The notes: generated from the letters alone by a model not told the origin. 22,954 nt of DNA from JAGPUQ01 sp049325095 (GCA_049325095.1 JBMOPO010000065.1:1-22954); one strand, 5' to 3'. Numbered from the stretch's first letter, positions 1 through 9,331 are shown. Translations and numbers: made by a program.

Positions 1-5
1 GCGCG

Positions 6-563
6 ATGAATCAAGGCCTGCAACAGCGCCTGCTGGGCATCCTGGTGCTGGTGGCCCTGGCCAGCGTCCTCCTGCCGCTGCTGCTCGACTTCCGCACCGG
101 CTACGAGGTCGATACGGATGCGCGTATTCCGCCGCCGCCGGATATCCGCCCGGCGCCGCTGCCACAGCTCGATCCCCCGCCGGATTCGGCGCCCGCACCG
201 GCGGCACCCGCAGCCGATGCCGCGCCCCAACCGCCCTTTCAGTTGCCGGACGCGGAGGCGCGCGAGGAGGTCGTCGAGCCCGCGCAACTGCCGGCGGAGC
301 CCGGCCTCGACCAACGCGGCCTGCCCGGCGCCTGGGTCCTGCAGCTCGGTGCCTTTCAGCAGGAGAAGAACGCGCTGGAGTTGCGCGATCGCCTGCTGGC
401 GGGCGGGCATCGCGCCTTCGTGCAGCGGTCCGGGGCGGGGGAGCCGATCGCCTATCGGGTGTTCGTCGGCCCCAAGCTGACCCGGGATCAACTGGTCGCC
501 GAACAGCGCGAGCTGGAGCGCAAGTTCCGGGTCAAGCCACTGGTGGTCCCGTTCACGCCCTGA
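6..563 (+). CDS. dedD: SPOR-domain cell-envelope protein, DedD-like
   Basis: This 185-residue protein has three parts. A short N-terminal cytoplasmic stub is followed by one membrane helix at about residues 8-29. A low-complexity linker rich in Pro and Ala covers about 40-100. A C-terminal SPOR domain starts near residue 108 (GAWVLQLGAFQ) and runs to the end. SPOR domains bind glycan strands stripped of stem peptides at the division septum, so the protein probably sits in the inner membrane with the SPOR domain in the periplasm. The next genes are cvpA and purF, the same order as dedD-cvpA-purF in E. coli and Pseudomonas, which supports the DedD name. The ATG lies only 5 bases inside the window, so its ribosome binding site cannot be judged. 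Confidence 0.85.
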   Translation: MNQGLQQRLLGILVLVALASVLLPLLLDFRTGYEVDTDARIPPPPDIRPAPLPQLDPPPDSAPAPAAPAADAAPQPPFQLPDAEAREEVVEPAQLPAEPGLDQRGLPGAWVLQLGAFQQEKNALELRDRLLAGGHRAFVQRSGAGEPIAYRVFVGPKLTRDQLVAEQRELERKFRVKPLVVPFTP

Positions 564-617
564 GCGGGGGCCGCGCTTTGGTACTACAATCGCGCCTGAC
601 TCCGGCAAGGTGTCCTG

Positions 618-1115
618 ATGAACAGCGCTGATTGGATCATCGTCGCCATCGTCGCCGGCTCCGCGCTGATCAGCTTGGTGCGCGGCTTCGTCCGCGAGGC
701 CCTGTCGCTGCTCGCCTGGGTGGTTGCGTTTGCCATGGCGATGCTGTTCCACCCCGCCCTGGCCGGCCTGCTGACCGACGCCATCGAGACCCCTTCGCTG
801 CGCCTCATTACCGCCTGGCTGGCGATCTTCCTGGCCGTGCTGCTGGCGATGGGCCTGGTGAATTTTCTGCTGTCGCGATTGGTGCGGGCGTCGGGGCTAT
901 CCGGAACCGACCGCTTTCTGGGATCCCTGTTCGGCGCGGCGCGCGGCCTGGTGGTGGTGCTGGCGCTGCTGATCGCGATCCCGCAACTGGTGCCGGTGAC
1001 CCGGGATTCCTGGTGGCAGGAGTCCACCCTGATCCCGGTGTTCCTGGGCTTCGAGGGCACGGCCCGGGAACTGGCCGGAGAACTCGCCGACTGGGTGCGG
1101 CGGCTGACCGGCTGA
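618..1115 (+). CDS. cvpA: CvpA family inner-membrane protein
   Basis: The 165-residue protein is mostly hydrophobic, with four likely membrane helices at about residues 6-22, 29-47, 60-83 and 99-120. It opens with the family-typical pattern MNSADWIIVAIVAGSALISL followed by RGFVREALSL. CvpA was named for colicin V production in E. coli; its molecular role is still poorly defined, though envelope-stress phenotypes are known. The gene lies directly before purF, as in most gammaproteobacteria. A modest AAGG sequence sits upstream of the ATG. The length matches the family, and nothing looks broken. Confidence 0.9.
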   Translation: MNSADWIIVAIVAGSALISLVRGFVREALSLLAWVVAFAMAMLFHPALAGLLTDAIETPSLRLITAWLAIFLAVLLAMGLVNFLLSRLVRASGLSGTDRFLGSLFGAARGLVVVLALLIAIPQLVPVTRDSWWQESTLIPVFLGFEGTARELAGELADWVRRLTG

Positions 1116-1162
1116 GAGCTGGTGAATTCTGCAAGCTCTCGGCCCGGCCACCGATGGCCGGT

Positions 1163-1194
1163 CGCGGATCGGGCACGCCAGTGCGGGATCCGCG
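1163..1194. other. Two-tier hairpin between cvpA and purF
   Basis: An 8-bp outer stem (CGCGGATC at 1163-1170 with GATCCGCG at 1187-1194) encloses a GG/GG internal loop. Inside it is a 4-bp inner stem, GCAC with GTGC, closed by the tetraloop GCCA. No T-tract follows on either strand, so it is not a classical intrinsic terminator. It could act as an mRNA processing or stabilising hairpin, or modulate read-through from cvpA into purF. No convincing PurR-type operator was seen in the 168-bp gap. Confidence 0.5.
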
Positions 1195-1283
1195 CGAGCA
1201 AGTCCGGGCCTGCACCAGACCTGCGACAGAAGCTGTACAGGGTACCTGCGTTGCTTCACAGACGCTGAGCGGAGGAACAGGTC

Positions 1284-2807
1284 ATGTGCGGAGTGGTGGG
1301 GATCGTCGGCCGGACCGACGTCAGATATCAGATCTACGATGCCCTGACCATGCTCCAGCACCGCGGCCAGGACGCGGCGGGGATCATGACCTGCCGCGAT
1401 GGCCACCTGAGCCAGCGCAAGGATGTCGGCCTGGTCCGCGACGTATTCCGGGAACGGCACATGGAGCAACTGCTCGGACCGCTCGGCGTGGGCCATGTCC
1501 GCTATCCCACCGCCGGCAGCTCGGGGCCCTCGCTGGCGCAGCCGTTCTACGTCAATTCGCCCTACGGCATCTGCCTGGCCCACAACGGCAATCTCACCAA
1601 CTCCGAAGAGCTGCGCCGCCACGTGTTCAATTCGGATCTGCGCCACGTCAACACGGATTCGGATTCCGAGATCCTGCTCAATGTGTTCGCCCATGAACTC
1701 CAGTTGCAGGGCAAGTTGCAGCCGCGCCCGGAGGACATCTTCTCCGCCGTGCGCCGGGTGCACCGGCGCTGCCGCGGCGCCTACGCCGCGGTGGGGCTGA
1801 TCGCCAACTACGGGCTGTTCGCGTTCCGCGATCCCTTCGGCATCCGGCCGCTGGTATTCGGCCATCGGGATACGCCCGCGGGCAGGGAGTACATGATCGC
1901 CTCCGAGAGCGTGGCCCTGGACGTGCTGGGCTACACCCTGGAGCGGGACGTGGCGCCCGGGGAGGCGATCTTCATCGATACCCAGGGCACGGTGCATACC
2001 TGCCAGTGCGCCGAGCACGCCGAACTGGTGCCCTGCATCTTCGAGCACGTCTACTTCGCCCGCCCCGATTCCATGCTCGACAACATCTCGGTGTACAAGG
2101 CGCGGCTGCGGATGGGAGAGCGGCTCGCCGAGAAAATCCTGCGCGTCTGGCCGGACCACGACATCGAGGTGGTGATCCCGGTGCCCGACACCAGCCGCGT
2201 GGCCGCCCAGGCGATGGCGGAACTCATGGGGCTGAAGTTTCGCGAGGGGCTGATGAAAAATCGCTACATCGGCCGCACCTTCATCATGGCCGAACAGGGG
2301 CAGCGGACCCGGTCGGTGCGCCAGAAGCTCAATCCGGTCCGGCTCGAGTTCCAGGGCAAGCGGGTGCTGCTGGTGGACGACTCCATCGTCCGCGGCACCA
2401 CCTCGCGGGAGATCGTGCAGATGGCCCGCGATGCCGGCGCCGAGAAGGTCTACATGGCCTCCGCGGCGCCGCCGGTGCGCTACCCCAACGTCTACGGCAT
2501 CGACATGCCGGCGGCCGGCGAGCTGGTCGCCCACGGCCGCAGCGAAGCCGAGGTCGCCGCCGAGATCGGCGTCGACTGGCTGATCTACCAGGACCTGGAC
2601 GATCTGGTGGACAGCGTCCGCGAGGGCAATCCCGACATCGCGCGCTTCGAGTGCTCGGTGTTCGACGGCCAGTACATCACCAACGATGTGGATCACGGCT
2701 ATTTCGAGCGCCTCGAATCCACCCGCGGCCAGGGCGCCCGGCCGCGGCCGACGCAGGCCGGAGAGGACATCGTGGGGCTCTACAACTCCGGCCGGGGGCA
2801 GGTCTGA
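1284..2807 (+). CDS. purF: Amidophosphoribosyltransferase (PurF)
   Basis: PurF catalyses the first committed step of purine synthesis: glutamine plus PRPP gives phosphoribosylamine. The 507 residues match the roughly 505 of E. coli PurF. The protein starts MCGVVGIVG, so Cys2 becomes the N-terminal nucleophile of the glutaminase domain without a propeptide, as in the enterobacterial type. The glutaminase half also shows RGQDAAG and the NGNLTN motif. The C-terminal phosphoribosyltransferase half carries the PRPP-binding signature VDDSIVRGTTS at about residues 363-373. A good Shine-Dalgarno sequence (GGAGG) precedes the ATG. The TGA stop overlaps the ATG of metZ by one base, so the two are probably translationally coupled. 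Confidence 0.97.
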   Translation: MCGVVGIVGRTDVRYQIYDALTMLQHRGQDAAGIMTCRDGHLSQRKDVGLVRDVFRERHMEQLLGPLGVGHVRYPTAGSSGPSLAQPFYVNSPYGICLAHNGNLTNSEELRRHVFNSDLRHVNTDSDSEILLNVFAHELQLQGKLQPRPEDIFSAVRRVHRRCRGAYAAVGLIANYGLFAFRDPFGIRPLVFGHRDTPAGREYMIASESVALDVLGYTLERDVAPGEAIFIDTQGTVHTCQCAEHAELVPCIFEHVYFARPDSMLDNISVYKARLRMGERLAEKILRVWPDHDIEVVIPVPDTSRVAAQAMAELMGLKFREGLMKNRYIGRTFIMAEQGQRTRSVRQKLNPVRLEFQGKRVLLVDDSIVRGTTSREIVQMARDAGAEKVYMASAAPPVRYPNVYGIDMPAAGELVAHGRSEAEVAAEIGVDWLIYQDLDDLVDSVREGNPDIARFECSVFDGQYITNDVDHGYFERLESTRGQGARPRPTQAGEDIVGLYNSGRGQV

Positions 2808-4003
2808 TGCCGAACCGCGACGACGACCCGCTGCGCGATGCAGCGCCCGACACGCTCGCGGTGCGCGCCGGGCAGGTGCGCAGCGCGGAGGGCGAGCACA
2901 GTGAGGCGCTGTACCTGACGTCCAGCTATGTCTTTGCCAGCGCCGCCGAGGCCGCCGCGCGGTTCAGCGGCGAACTGGAGGGCAATGTCTATTCGCGCTA
3001 CACCAATCCCAGCGTGCGCACCTTCGAACACCGCATCGCCGCCCTCGAAGGCGCCGAACAGGCGGTGGCCACCGCCTCAGGGATGGCCGCCATTCTCAGC
3101 ACCTGCATGGCGCTGTTGCGCGCCGGCGATCACCTGGTGTGCTCGCGCAGCGTGTTCGGCACCACCACGGTGCTGCTCAACAAATTTCTCGCCAAGTTCG
3201 GCGTCGAGACCAGCTTCGTCGAATTGACCGACCTCGACGACTGGCGGCGGGCAATCGGCCCCCGCACCCGGCTCCTGCTGCTGGAGACGCCCTCCAACCC
3301 GCTGTGCGAAATCGCCGATCTGGCCGCCCTGAGCGACCTCGCCCACAGCCGTGGGGTGCTGCTTGCGGTCGACAACTGCTTCTGCACGCCGGCCCTGCAG
3401 CGGCCCTTGGACTGGGGTGCCGACATCGTCATCCACTCCGCCACCAAATACCTCGACGGCCAGGGCCGCTGCCTGGGCGGCGTGGTGCTGGGCCGCGCCG
3501 AACTCATGGCCGAGGTGCTGGGGTTCATCCGCTCCGCCGGCCCCACCCTGAGCCCCTTCAACGCCTGGGTGTTCACCAAGGGCCTGGAGACCCTGCGCCT
3601 GCGCATGGAGGCCCACTCCGCGGCGGCGCTGGCGCTCGCCCACTGGCTCGACGCCCAGCCGGCGGTGGAGCGTGTGTTCTACGCCGGCCTGCCCGGCCAC
3701 CCGGGCCATGAACTGGCCGCCCGGCAGCAGCGGGCGTTCGGCGGCGTACTGTCGTTTCGGGTGCGCGGCGGCCGCGAGCAGGCCTGGCGGGTGATCGACG
3801 CCACCCGGATCCTGTCGCTGACCGCCAATCTCGGCGACACCAAGACCACCATCGTGCATCCCGCCACCACCACCCACGGGCGGCTGAGCGATGCAGAACG
3901 GGCGCGTTCTGGAATCACCGAGAACCTGATCCGGATCGCGGTGGGCCTCGAGGATCTCGACGACATTCGCCGCGATCTGGCCCGGGGGCTGGACGCGCTT
4001 TGA
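2807..4003 (+). CDS. metZ: O-succinylhomoserine sulfhydrylase (MetZ)
   Basis: This is a 398-residue PLP enzyme of the Cys/Met metabolism family. MetZ makes homocysteine directly from O-succinylhomoserine and sulfide in methionine synthesis. The PLP lysine is K214 in SATKYLDGQGR. Other family features are the SRYTNPS segment, the ASGMAAI motif and the LLETPSNP strand before the cofactor. The purF-metZ order is the Pseudomonas arrangement, which favours MetZ over cystathionine gamma-synthase or a beta-lyase. The start codon overlaps the purF stop by one base, and the stop overlaps the TTG start of the next gene by three bases. Confidence 0.92.
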   Translation: MPNRDDDPLRDAAPDTLAVRAGQVRSAEGEHSEALYLTSSYVFASAAEAAARFSGELEGNVYSRYTNPSVRTFEHRIAALEGAEQAVATASGMAAILSTCMALLRAGDHLVCSRSVFGTTTVLLNKFLAKFGVETSFVELTDLDDWRRAIGPRTRLLLLETPSNPLCEIADLAALSDLAHSRGVLLAVDNCFCTPALQRPLDWGADIVIHSATKYLDGQGRCLGGVVLGRAELMAEVLGFIRSAGPTLSPFNAWVFTKGLETLRLRMEAHSAAALALAHWLDAQPAVERVFYAGLPGHPGHELAARQQRAFGGVLSFRVRGGREQAWRVIDATRILSLTANLGDTKTTIVHPATTTHGRLSDAERARSGITENLIRIAVGLEDLDDIRRDLARGLDAL

Positions 4004-4917
4004 ATCTTTCGGCCCGCCCGCTGGAGGCGGCGATCGCCGCCCTCAACACCGTCATTCTGGGCAAGGAGCGCCAACTGCGCCTGGCGCTGGCCTGCCTGCT
4101 GGCGCGCGGGCACCTGCTGATCGAGGATGTCCCCGGAACCGGCAAGACCACCCTGGCCCAGGCCCTGGCGCGGGTATTGGGGCTCAGTTTCGCGCGCATC
4201 CAGTTCACCAGCGATCTGCTGCCCGCCGACATCATCGGCATCTCGGTGTACGAGCGCGAGCGGGGCAGCTTCGAGTTTCACCCCGGGCCGGTGTTCCACC
4301 AACTGCTGCTGGCCGACGAGATCAACCGCAGCACGCCCAAGACCCAGAGCGCGCTGCTGGAGGCCATGGCCGAGGGCCAGGTCAGTGTCGAGGGCGAGAC
4401 CCGGCCGCTGCCACAGCCGTTCTTCGTGATCGCCACCCAGAATCCGAGCACCCAGTACGGCACCTTCCCGCTGCCGGAATCCCAGCTCGACCGCTTCCTG
4501 ATGCGCCTCCACCTGGGCTATCCGGACCCCGAGGCGGAACGCCGGCTGCTGGCCGGCGCCAACCCGCGGCTGCGGCTGCCCAAGCTGCCCGGCTTTCTCT
4601 CCGAGCAGCAGTTGCTGGCCTTGCAGGACCGCGTCGACCGGGTCGGCGCGACCGCGGCGCTGATCGCCTATGTGCAGCGCCTGGTGCAGCACACCCGGCA
4701 ACTGGCCGAGTGCCCGCACGGCGTCTCGCCGCGCGGCGCCCTGGCGCTGCTGCAGAGCGCCCGCGCCTGGGCCTTTCTCGACGGCCGCAGCCAGGTGATC
4801 CCGGAGGATGTGCAGGCGGTGTTCGGCCCGGTGATCGCCCACCGGCTGCAGACCGCCGCCGGCGAACCGGCCACCGCGGTCGCCCAGCGAGTCCTGGATG
4901 CGGTGGACATCCTGTAG
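4000..4917 (+). CDS. MoxR-family AAA+ ATPase
   Basis: This 305-residue AAA+ ATPase belongs to the MoxR/RavA group. The Walker A motif is DVPGTGKT at residues 43-50. Walker B lies in LLLADEINRS, followed by sensor 1 in FFVIATQNP. MoxR proteins act as chaperone-like ATPases on partners containing DUF58 or VWA domains. The next two genes are DUF58 and a transglutaminase, the standard partners. The most plausible start is TTG at 4000, which overlaps the metZ stop as TTGA and keeps the conserved N-terminus (AAIAALNTVILGKE). The operon's substrate is not known from sequence; roles in envelope or exopolysaccharide processes are reported for relatives. Confidence 0.9.
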   Translation: MNLSARPLEAAIAALNTVILGKERQLRLALACLLARGHLLIEDVPGTGKTTLAQALARVLGLSFARIQFTSDLLPADIIGISVYERERGSFEFHPGPVFHQLLLADEINRSTPKTQSALLEAMAEGQVSVEGETRPLPQPFFVIATQNPSTQYGTFPLPESQLDRFLMRLHLGYPDPEAERRLLAGANPRLRLPKLPGFLSEQQLLALQDRVDRVGATAALIAYVQRLVQHTRQLAECPHGVSPRGALALLQSARAWAFLDGRSQVIPEDVQAVFGPVIAHRLQTAAGEPATAVAQRVLDAVDIL

Positions 4918-4953
4918 CCTGCCGCCGCCCCGGCCGCGCGGAGGTCCGGACGG

Positions 4954-5928
4954 ATGACCGACCCGCGCGCGGTCGTGCAGCGCCACTACCGGCGCTGGCT
5001 CGACCGGCGCCTGCCGGAGGTGACCTCCTGCCGGCTGGAAAACCGCCGCCTGTTCATCCTTCCCTCGGGTGCCGGAGGGCTGTTCCTCGCGCTGCTGGCA
5101 CTGCTCTGGCTGACCGCGACCAACTTCGAGAACAACCTGATCTTCGGCCTGACCTTCCTGCTCTCCGGCCTGTTCGTGGTCGCCATCTTCCATACCTACG
5201 CCAATCTGCACGGCGTGGAAGTGGGGCCGGTGCGCGCCGGCAGCGGCTTCGCCGGGGATTCGCTCGAGTTCAGGGTGCGGCTGCACAACCCCGCACGCCG
5301 CGGCCGCCAGCGCATCCGGCTCCGGTATGCCGATGGCGAGGAGCGCTGCGCCGACCTGGCCCCGGGTGAATCCATCACCCTGCGGCTGCCGGTCGCGGCC
5401 CGTCGCCGCGGCTGGCTGGACCCGGGCTGGCTGCGCATCGAGAGCTGTCATCCGCTGGGCATCCTGCGGGTCTGGAGTCAGCTCCGCCTGCCCGGCCGGG
5501 GCCTGGTCTATCCGCGGCCGCTGGCCGGGATGCCGCCGGTGGCGCAGGGCGCCCGGGCCGGCTACAGCGACACCGCCCAACTGCCCGGCCGCGAGGACTT
5601 CGCCGCCCTGGCCGGCTATCGTCCCGGGGAGTCGCGGGCGCGCATCGCCTGGAAACACTATGCCCGGGAGCTCGGCCTCTACGCCAAGACCTTCACCGAT
5701 CCGGTCGACCGGCGCCTGTGGCTGGACTGGAACGAGCTGCCCGGGCTGGACGTCGAGACCCGGCTGGCGCGGCTGTGCGGCGCCGCCCTGGCTGCGGAAC
5801 AGGCCGGCCTGAGCTACGGGCTCCGGTTGCCGGGCCGGGAGATCGAACCCGCTGGCGGTCAGGCCCACCGCGATCGGGTGCTGCGCGCGCTGGCGCTGTT
5901 CGGCCTGCCGGAGACGGGTGCCTGCTGA
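4954..5928 (+). CDS. DUF58 domain-containing membrane protein
   Basis: The 324-residue protein has two adjacent membrane helices near the N-terminus, about residues 34-54 and 61-80. A beta-rich middle region follows. The DUF58 signature sits near residues 211-237 (GREDFAALAGYRPGES followed by IAWKHYAR), here with a short C-terminal part. DUF58 proteins resemble integrin-like VWA domains and travel with MoxR ATPases. A clear GGAGG lies nine bases before the ATG. The stop codon overlaps the start of the transglutaminase gene by one base (TGATG). No function beyond this partnership can be read from the sequence. Confidence 0.87.
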   Translation: MTDPRAVVQRHYRRWLDRRLPEVTSCRLENRRLFILPSGAGGLFLALLALLWLTATNFENNLIFGLTFLLSGLFVVAIFHTYANLHGVEVGPVRAGSGFAGDSLEFRVRLHNPARRGRQRIRLRYADGEERCADLAPGESITLRLPVAARRRGWLDPGWLRIESCHPLGILRVWSQLRLPGRGLVYPRPLAGMPPVAQGARAGYSDTAQLPGREDFAALAGYRPGESRARIAWKHYARELGLYAKTFTDPVDRRLWLDWNELPGLDVETRLARLCGAALAAEQAGLSYGLRLPGREIEPAGGQAHRDRVLRALALFGLPETGAC

Positions 5929-7896
5929 TGCAACCCAGTTGGCAGATTCCGCGCCCGGCGCTGTTCTGGCTGCTCGCCACCCAGACGGTGCTCGCCGCCT
6001 TGCAGGCCGATCACCTGCCGCCCTGGCTGCTCGCGGCGGGCGCCCTGGTGCTGGGCTGGCGCGTGCAGATCTACCGCGGCCGCTGGCGCTATCCGGGGCG
6101 CTGGGCCAAGGCGGCGCTGGTGGCGACCTGCGGCGGCGCCATCCTGGCCGACTACGGCCGGTTCCACGGCCTGGAGCCCATGGTGGTGCTGCTGTGGAGC
6201 GGCTTCCTCCTCAAGCTGCTGGAGATGCACCAGCGCCGCGACGCCCTGATCCTGGTCGCGCTGGGCTATTTCGTCGCCGCCAGCCAGTGCCTGTTCTACC
6301 AGACGCCGGCCGCGGCCGGGGTCGCGCTGACCGGCACGGTGCTGGTGACCGCGGTGCTGGCCGCCCTGTATCAGCGCCCGGACGGCGGCACCTGGCGGCC
6401 CCTGGGCACGGCTGCGCTGCTCTTGGCCGAGGCGGTGCCGCTGATGCTGCTGCTGTTTCTGGTGATGCCGCGGCTCGGTTCGCTGTGGACCGTGCCCCGG
6501 CCCGCCCCCCAGGGGGTGATGGGTATCGACGACGAGCTCGCGCCGGGCGATCTCGGCCGCCTCGGCGGCTCCGATGCGGTCGCCTTCCGGGTCGAGTTCG
6601 AGGACGCGCCGCCGCCGCGCGGCGAGCTGTACTGGCGCGGCCTGGTGCTGTCGCGCTTCGACGGCCGGCGCTGGAGTCGCCTCGAGCCCTGGGAATCGGC
6701 GCGCGCCCTGCCGTCGGGGGGAGGGCCGGGTGGAGCGGCGCGGTGCTGCGCTGCGCTATCAGGTCATCATCGAACCCTCGGGAAATGACTGGCTGTTCGC
6801 GCTCAAGGTGCCGGCGCCCGAGCATCCCGAGGTCCGGCTGCACCCGGACCTCAGCCTGACCAGAACCCTGCCGGTCAGTTCGCGCTGGAGCTACCCGGTG
6901 GCCTCCTGGCTCGACCACAGCGTCGCCGCCGAGGGGCTGTCGGCCGTCCAGCGCAGGCAGCAGACCGCGCTGCCGGGCAGCGGCAATCCGCGGGCCCGGG
7001 CCCGGGCGCTGGAGTGGCGGCGGCAGGCGGGCTCGGAAACCGATTTCATCGACCAAGTGCTGGCCCAATACCAAAGGGATTTCACCTACAGCCTGCGGGC
7101 ACCGCCGCTGGGTGCCGATACGGTGGATGAGTTTCTCTGGGATACCCGGCGCGGCTTCTGCGAACACTTCGCCAGCAGCTTCGCCTTCCTGATGCGCGCC
7201 GCCGGCATTCCGGCCCGGGTGGTGGTGGGCTACCAGGGCGGCGAATACCACCCCGCGGCCGGCTATCTGATCGTGCGCCAGTACGACGCCCACGCCTGGA
7301 CCGAAGTCTGGCTGCAGGGGCGCGGCTGGGTGCGGGTGGACCCGACTGCGGCGGTGGCGCCGGAGCGCATCGAGACCAGCGTGAGCGAACTGCTCGACAC
7401 CGAGCAGAGCGTTCTCGCGGACTCACCGCTGGCCGGGGGCGGTCTGGGCCGCGCTGGCTGGTTCAGCAGATTGCGCCTGCGCCTCGACTACTACGATTAT
7501 CTCTGGGCCAAATGGGTGCTCGGCTACGAACTGCGCCAGGAACAACTGCTGCGCGGTTGGCTGGGCGGCTGGGACCCCTGGCGGGCGGGCCTGTTCGTGC
7601 TCGCGGCGGGCGCCGCCGCCCTGCTGCCGGTGTTGCTCGGCCAACTGCGCGCCGGCCGCCGGCCGCCGCGGCCGGTGCTGGAGCGACTGTTCGCGCGCTA
7701 TTCCCGCAAGCTGGCGCGGCGCGGCCTGCAACGCCGCATCGGGGAGGGCCCGCGCAGCCTGGCCCGGCGCGCCGCCCGCGAGCGGCCCGAACTGGCGGCG
7801 CAAACCCGGACCATCGGCGAGCTGCTGGAACAGGGGCTCTACGGCGACGCCGAACCGGATCTGCGCGCGCTGCGGCGGCACATCCGGCGACTCTGA
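5928..7896 (+). pseudogene. TgpA-type membrane transglutaminase (DUF3488-Tgase-DUF4129), frameshifted
   Basis: The gene is read in two frames. From 5928 the first frame encodes several membrane helices of the DUF3488 region, then leaves the family sequence after ESARALPSG and stops at 6788. The second frame carries the rest to 7896: the transglutaminase core with nucleophile Cys in GFCEHFA (codon 7159), His in YDAHAWTEVW (codon 7291) and Asp in RVDPTA (codon 7339), then another membrane helix and a DUF4129-like tail. The break is at the G6 run 6716-6721. Reading five Gs instead of six restores one open frame (PSGEGRVERRG). The catalytic triad is intact, so this is either a recent or reversible mutation or a sequencing error. 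It is the third gene of the MoxR-DUF58 operon; relatives such as Pseudomonas TgpA are periplasmic transglutaminases. Confidence 0.85.
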
Positions 7897-7910
7897 ACAG
7901 GGGAGGGAAG

Positions 7911-7984
7911 TGGAGCGGGTGATGGGAATCGAACCCACGTTAAGAGCTTGGGAAGCTCCCGTTCTGCCATTGAACTACACCCGC
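7911..7984 (-). tRNA. tRNA-Gly (anticodon CCC)
   Basis: All cloverleaf parts can be traced on the minus strand: acceptor GCGGGTG/CACCCGC, D-stem GTTC/GAAC, anticodon stem GGAGC/GCTCT around the loop TTCCCAA, and T-arm GTGGG-TTCGATT-CCCAT. The anticodon is CCC, reading the GGG glycine codon. The CCA tail is genomically encoded at 7911-7913. The tRNA is convergent with the transglutaminase gene, which ends 14 bases away, and divergent from the MFS gene. No duplicated 3' end suggesting an integrated element was seen in the window. Confidence 0.95.
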
Positions 7985-8031
7985 GCGGGACGGCAGTCTG
8001 CCAGCCGCGCGCGGCGAGGGCAAGGCGCGCC

Positions 8032-9291
8032 ATGACGCCCGCGGAGCCCGCCGGGCGCGCGCCTGCGGCGGCCAATGTCCGCCTGCTCGGGCTGCTCGCG
8101 CTGCTGTACTTCGCCCAGGGCCTGCCCTCGGGGCTGCTCGCCCGGGCGCTGCCGCCGCTGTTGCGCGAGCAGGGCGTCTCCCTGCCCGCGATCGGCCTGA
8201 CCGGGCTGCTCGCCGTGCCCTGGGCGCTGAAGTTCCTGTGGGCGCCGCTGGTGGAGCGTACCGGCACCCGCAGAAGCTGGCTGCTGGCGCTCAATGCCCT
8301 GACCCTGGGCCTGATGCTGGTGGTGGCGGGGCGGGATTTCCCGATCTGGGTGGACAGCGCCTTTCCCCTGCTGCTGGGACTGCTGTTTGCACTGAACCTG
8401 CTGGCGGCCACCCAGGACATCGTCACCGACGGCCTGGCAGTGAGCCGGCTCAGCGCGCGGTTGCGCGGCGCCGGCAACGGCATCCAGGTGATCGGCTACA
8501 AGATCGGCATGACCCTGGGCAGCGGCGCGCTGCTGTGGGCGGTGGCGCACTGGGGCTGGACGCCGGCCTACGGAGTCCTGGCGCTGCTGTTGCTGCCGGT
8601 GCTGGTCGCGGTGTGGCGCATGGCCGAGCCCGACCACCGCGCCGAATACGCGGCCTCCCATCCGAGTTGGCGGGGCCTGGGCGGCTACTGGGGGCTGTTG
8701 CGCGATTTCGCCGCCCGGCCGGGCCTGGGCTGGTGGCTGCTCACGGTGGCCACCTTCAAGGTCGGGGATTCGCTCGCCTCGCGGATGATCGGGCCATTGC
8801 TCAAGGATCAGGGCGTGACCCTGGGGGAGATCGGCTCCCTCACCACCCTTGCCGCGGCGGCCGGCCTGGCCGGAGCCCTGGGCGGCGGGCTGTCACTGCT
8901 CAAGCTGGGCCACCGCAACGCGCTGCTGCTGTTCGGCACCCTGCAGGCGGCGGGCCTCGCCGCCTGGCTGCCCGTGGTCGGCGGGATGACGGATGCCCGG
9001 GCGCTGCTGGGAATTGCCTGCTTCGAACAGTTCGCCGACGGCCTGTCCACGGTGGCACTGTTCACCCTGATGATGGATGCCTGTCGCCCGCACTCGCCCG
9101 GGGTGGATTACAGCCTGCAGGCGTCGCTGCTGGTAATCGTCACCGGGGTGGCGTCGCTGGCCAGCGGCTTTGCCGCCGAGGCCGCCGGGTACGGTGCGGT
9201 ATTCGGCGGCGGTGCGCTGCTGACGCTGCTGGCCCTGCTGCCGGTGTTGCGCTATTTCGCCCGGGCGCGCACCGCAGCCGGGCTCGCATAG
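8032..9291 (+). CDS. AmpG-like MFS permease
   Basis: The 419-residue protein is very hydrophobic, with about 12 membrane helices typical of the major facilitator superfamily. The N-terminal pattern LYFAQGLPSGLL, the loop WAPLVERTGTRRSW and the motif AATQDIVTDGLAVS are those of the AmpG/acetyl-CoA-transporter-like branch. E. coli AmpG imports GlcNAc-anhydro-muropeptides for cell-wall recycling. This protein is shorter than E. coli AmpG, so a different substrate is possible and no symbol is given. The ATG at 8032 was chosen because an earlier in-frame start would lie inside the tRNA gene. The ribosome binding site is weak. Confidence 0.82.
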   Translation: MTPAEPAGRAPAAANVRLLGLLALLYFAQGLPSGLLARALPPLLREQGVSLPAIGLTGLLAVPWALKFLWAPLVERTGTRRSWLLALNALTLGLMLVVAGRDFPIWVDSAFPLLLGLLFALNLLAATQDIVTDGLAVSRLSARLRGAGNGIQVIGYKIGMTLGSGALLWAVAHWGWTPAYGVLALLLLPVLVAVWRMAEPDHRAEYAASHPSWRGLGGYWGLLRDFAARPGLGWWLLTVATFKVGDSLASRMIGPLLKDQGVTLGEIGSLTTLAAAAGLAGALGGGLSLLKLGHRNALLLFGTLQAAGLAAWLPVVGGMTDARALLGIACFEQFADGLSTVALFTLMMDACRPHSPGVDYSLQASLLVIVTGVASLASGFAAEAAGYGAVFGGGALLTLLALLPVLRYFARARTAAGLA

Positions 9292-9331
9292 GACGGATCA
9301 GCCGCGCAGCGGCGCAGCCGGCGAGACATCG

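Noticed and set aside
897..2696. Long minus-strand open frame (599 codons) antisense to purF
   Set aside because: It lies opposite purF and the end of cvpA, has no family-like content and is Ala/Gly/His-rich, as expected from a mirror frame in very GC-rich coding DNA.
3679..5868. 729-codon minus-strand open frame opposite metZ, moxR and DUF58
   Set aside because: It spans three well-supported plus-strand genes and has low-complexity Gln/Gly/Arg composition; a shadow frame.
7911..7984. tRNA-Gly as the attachment site of an island carrying the cas genes
   Set aside because: No second copy of the tRNA 3' end, no integrase, and housekeeping-like genes lie between it and the cas operon.
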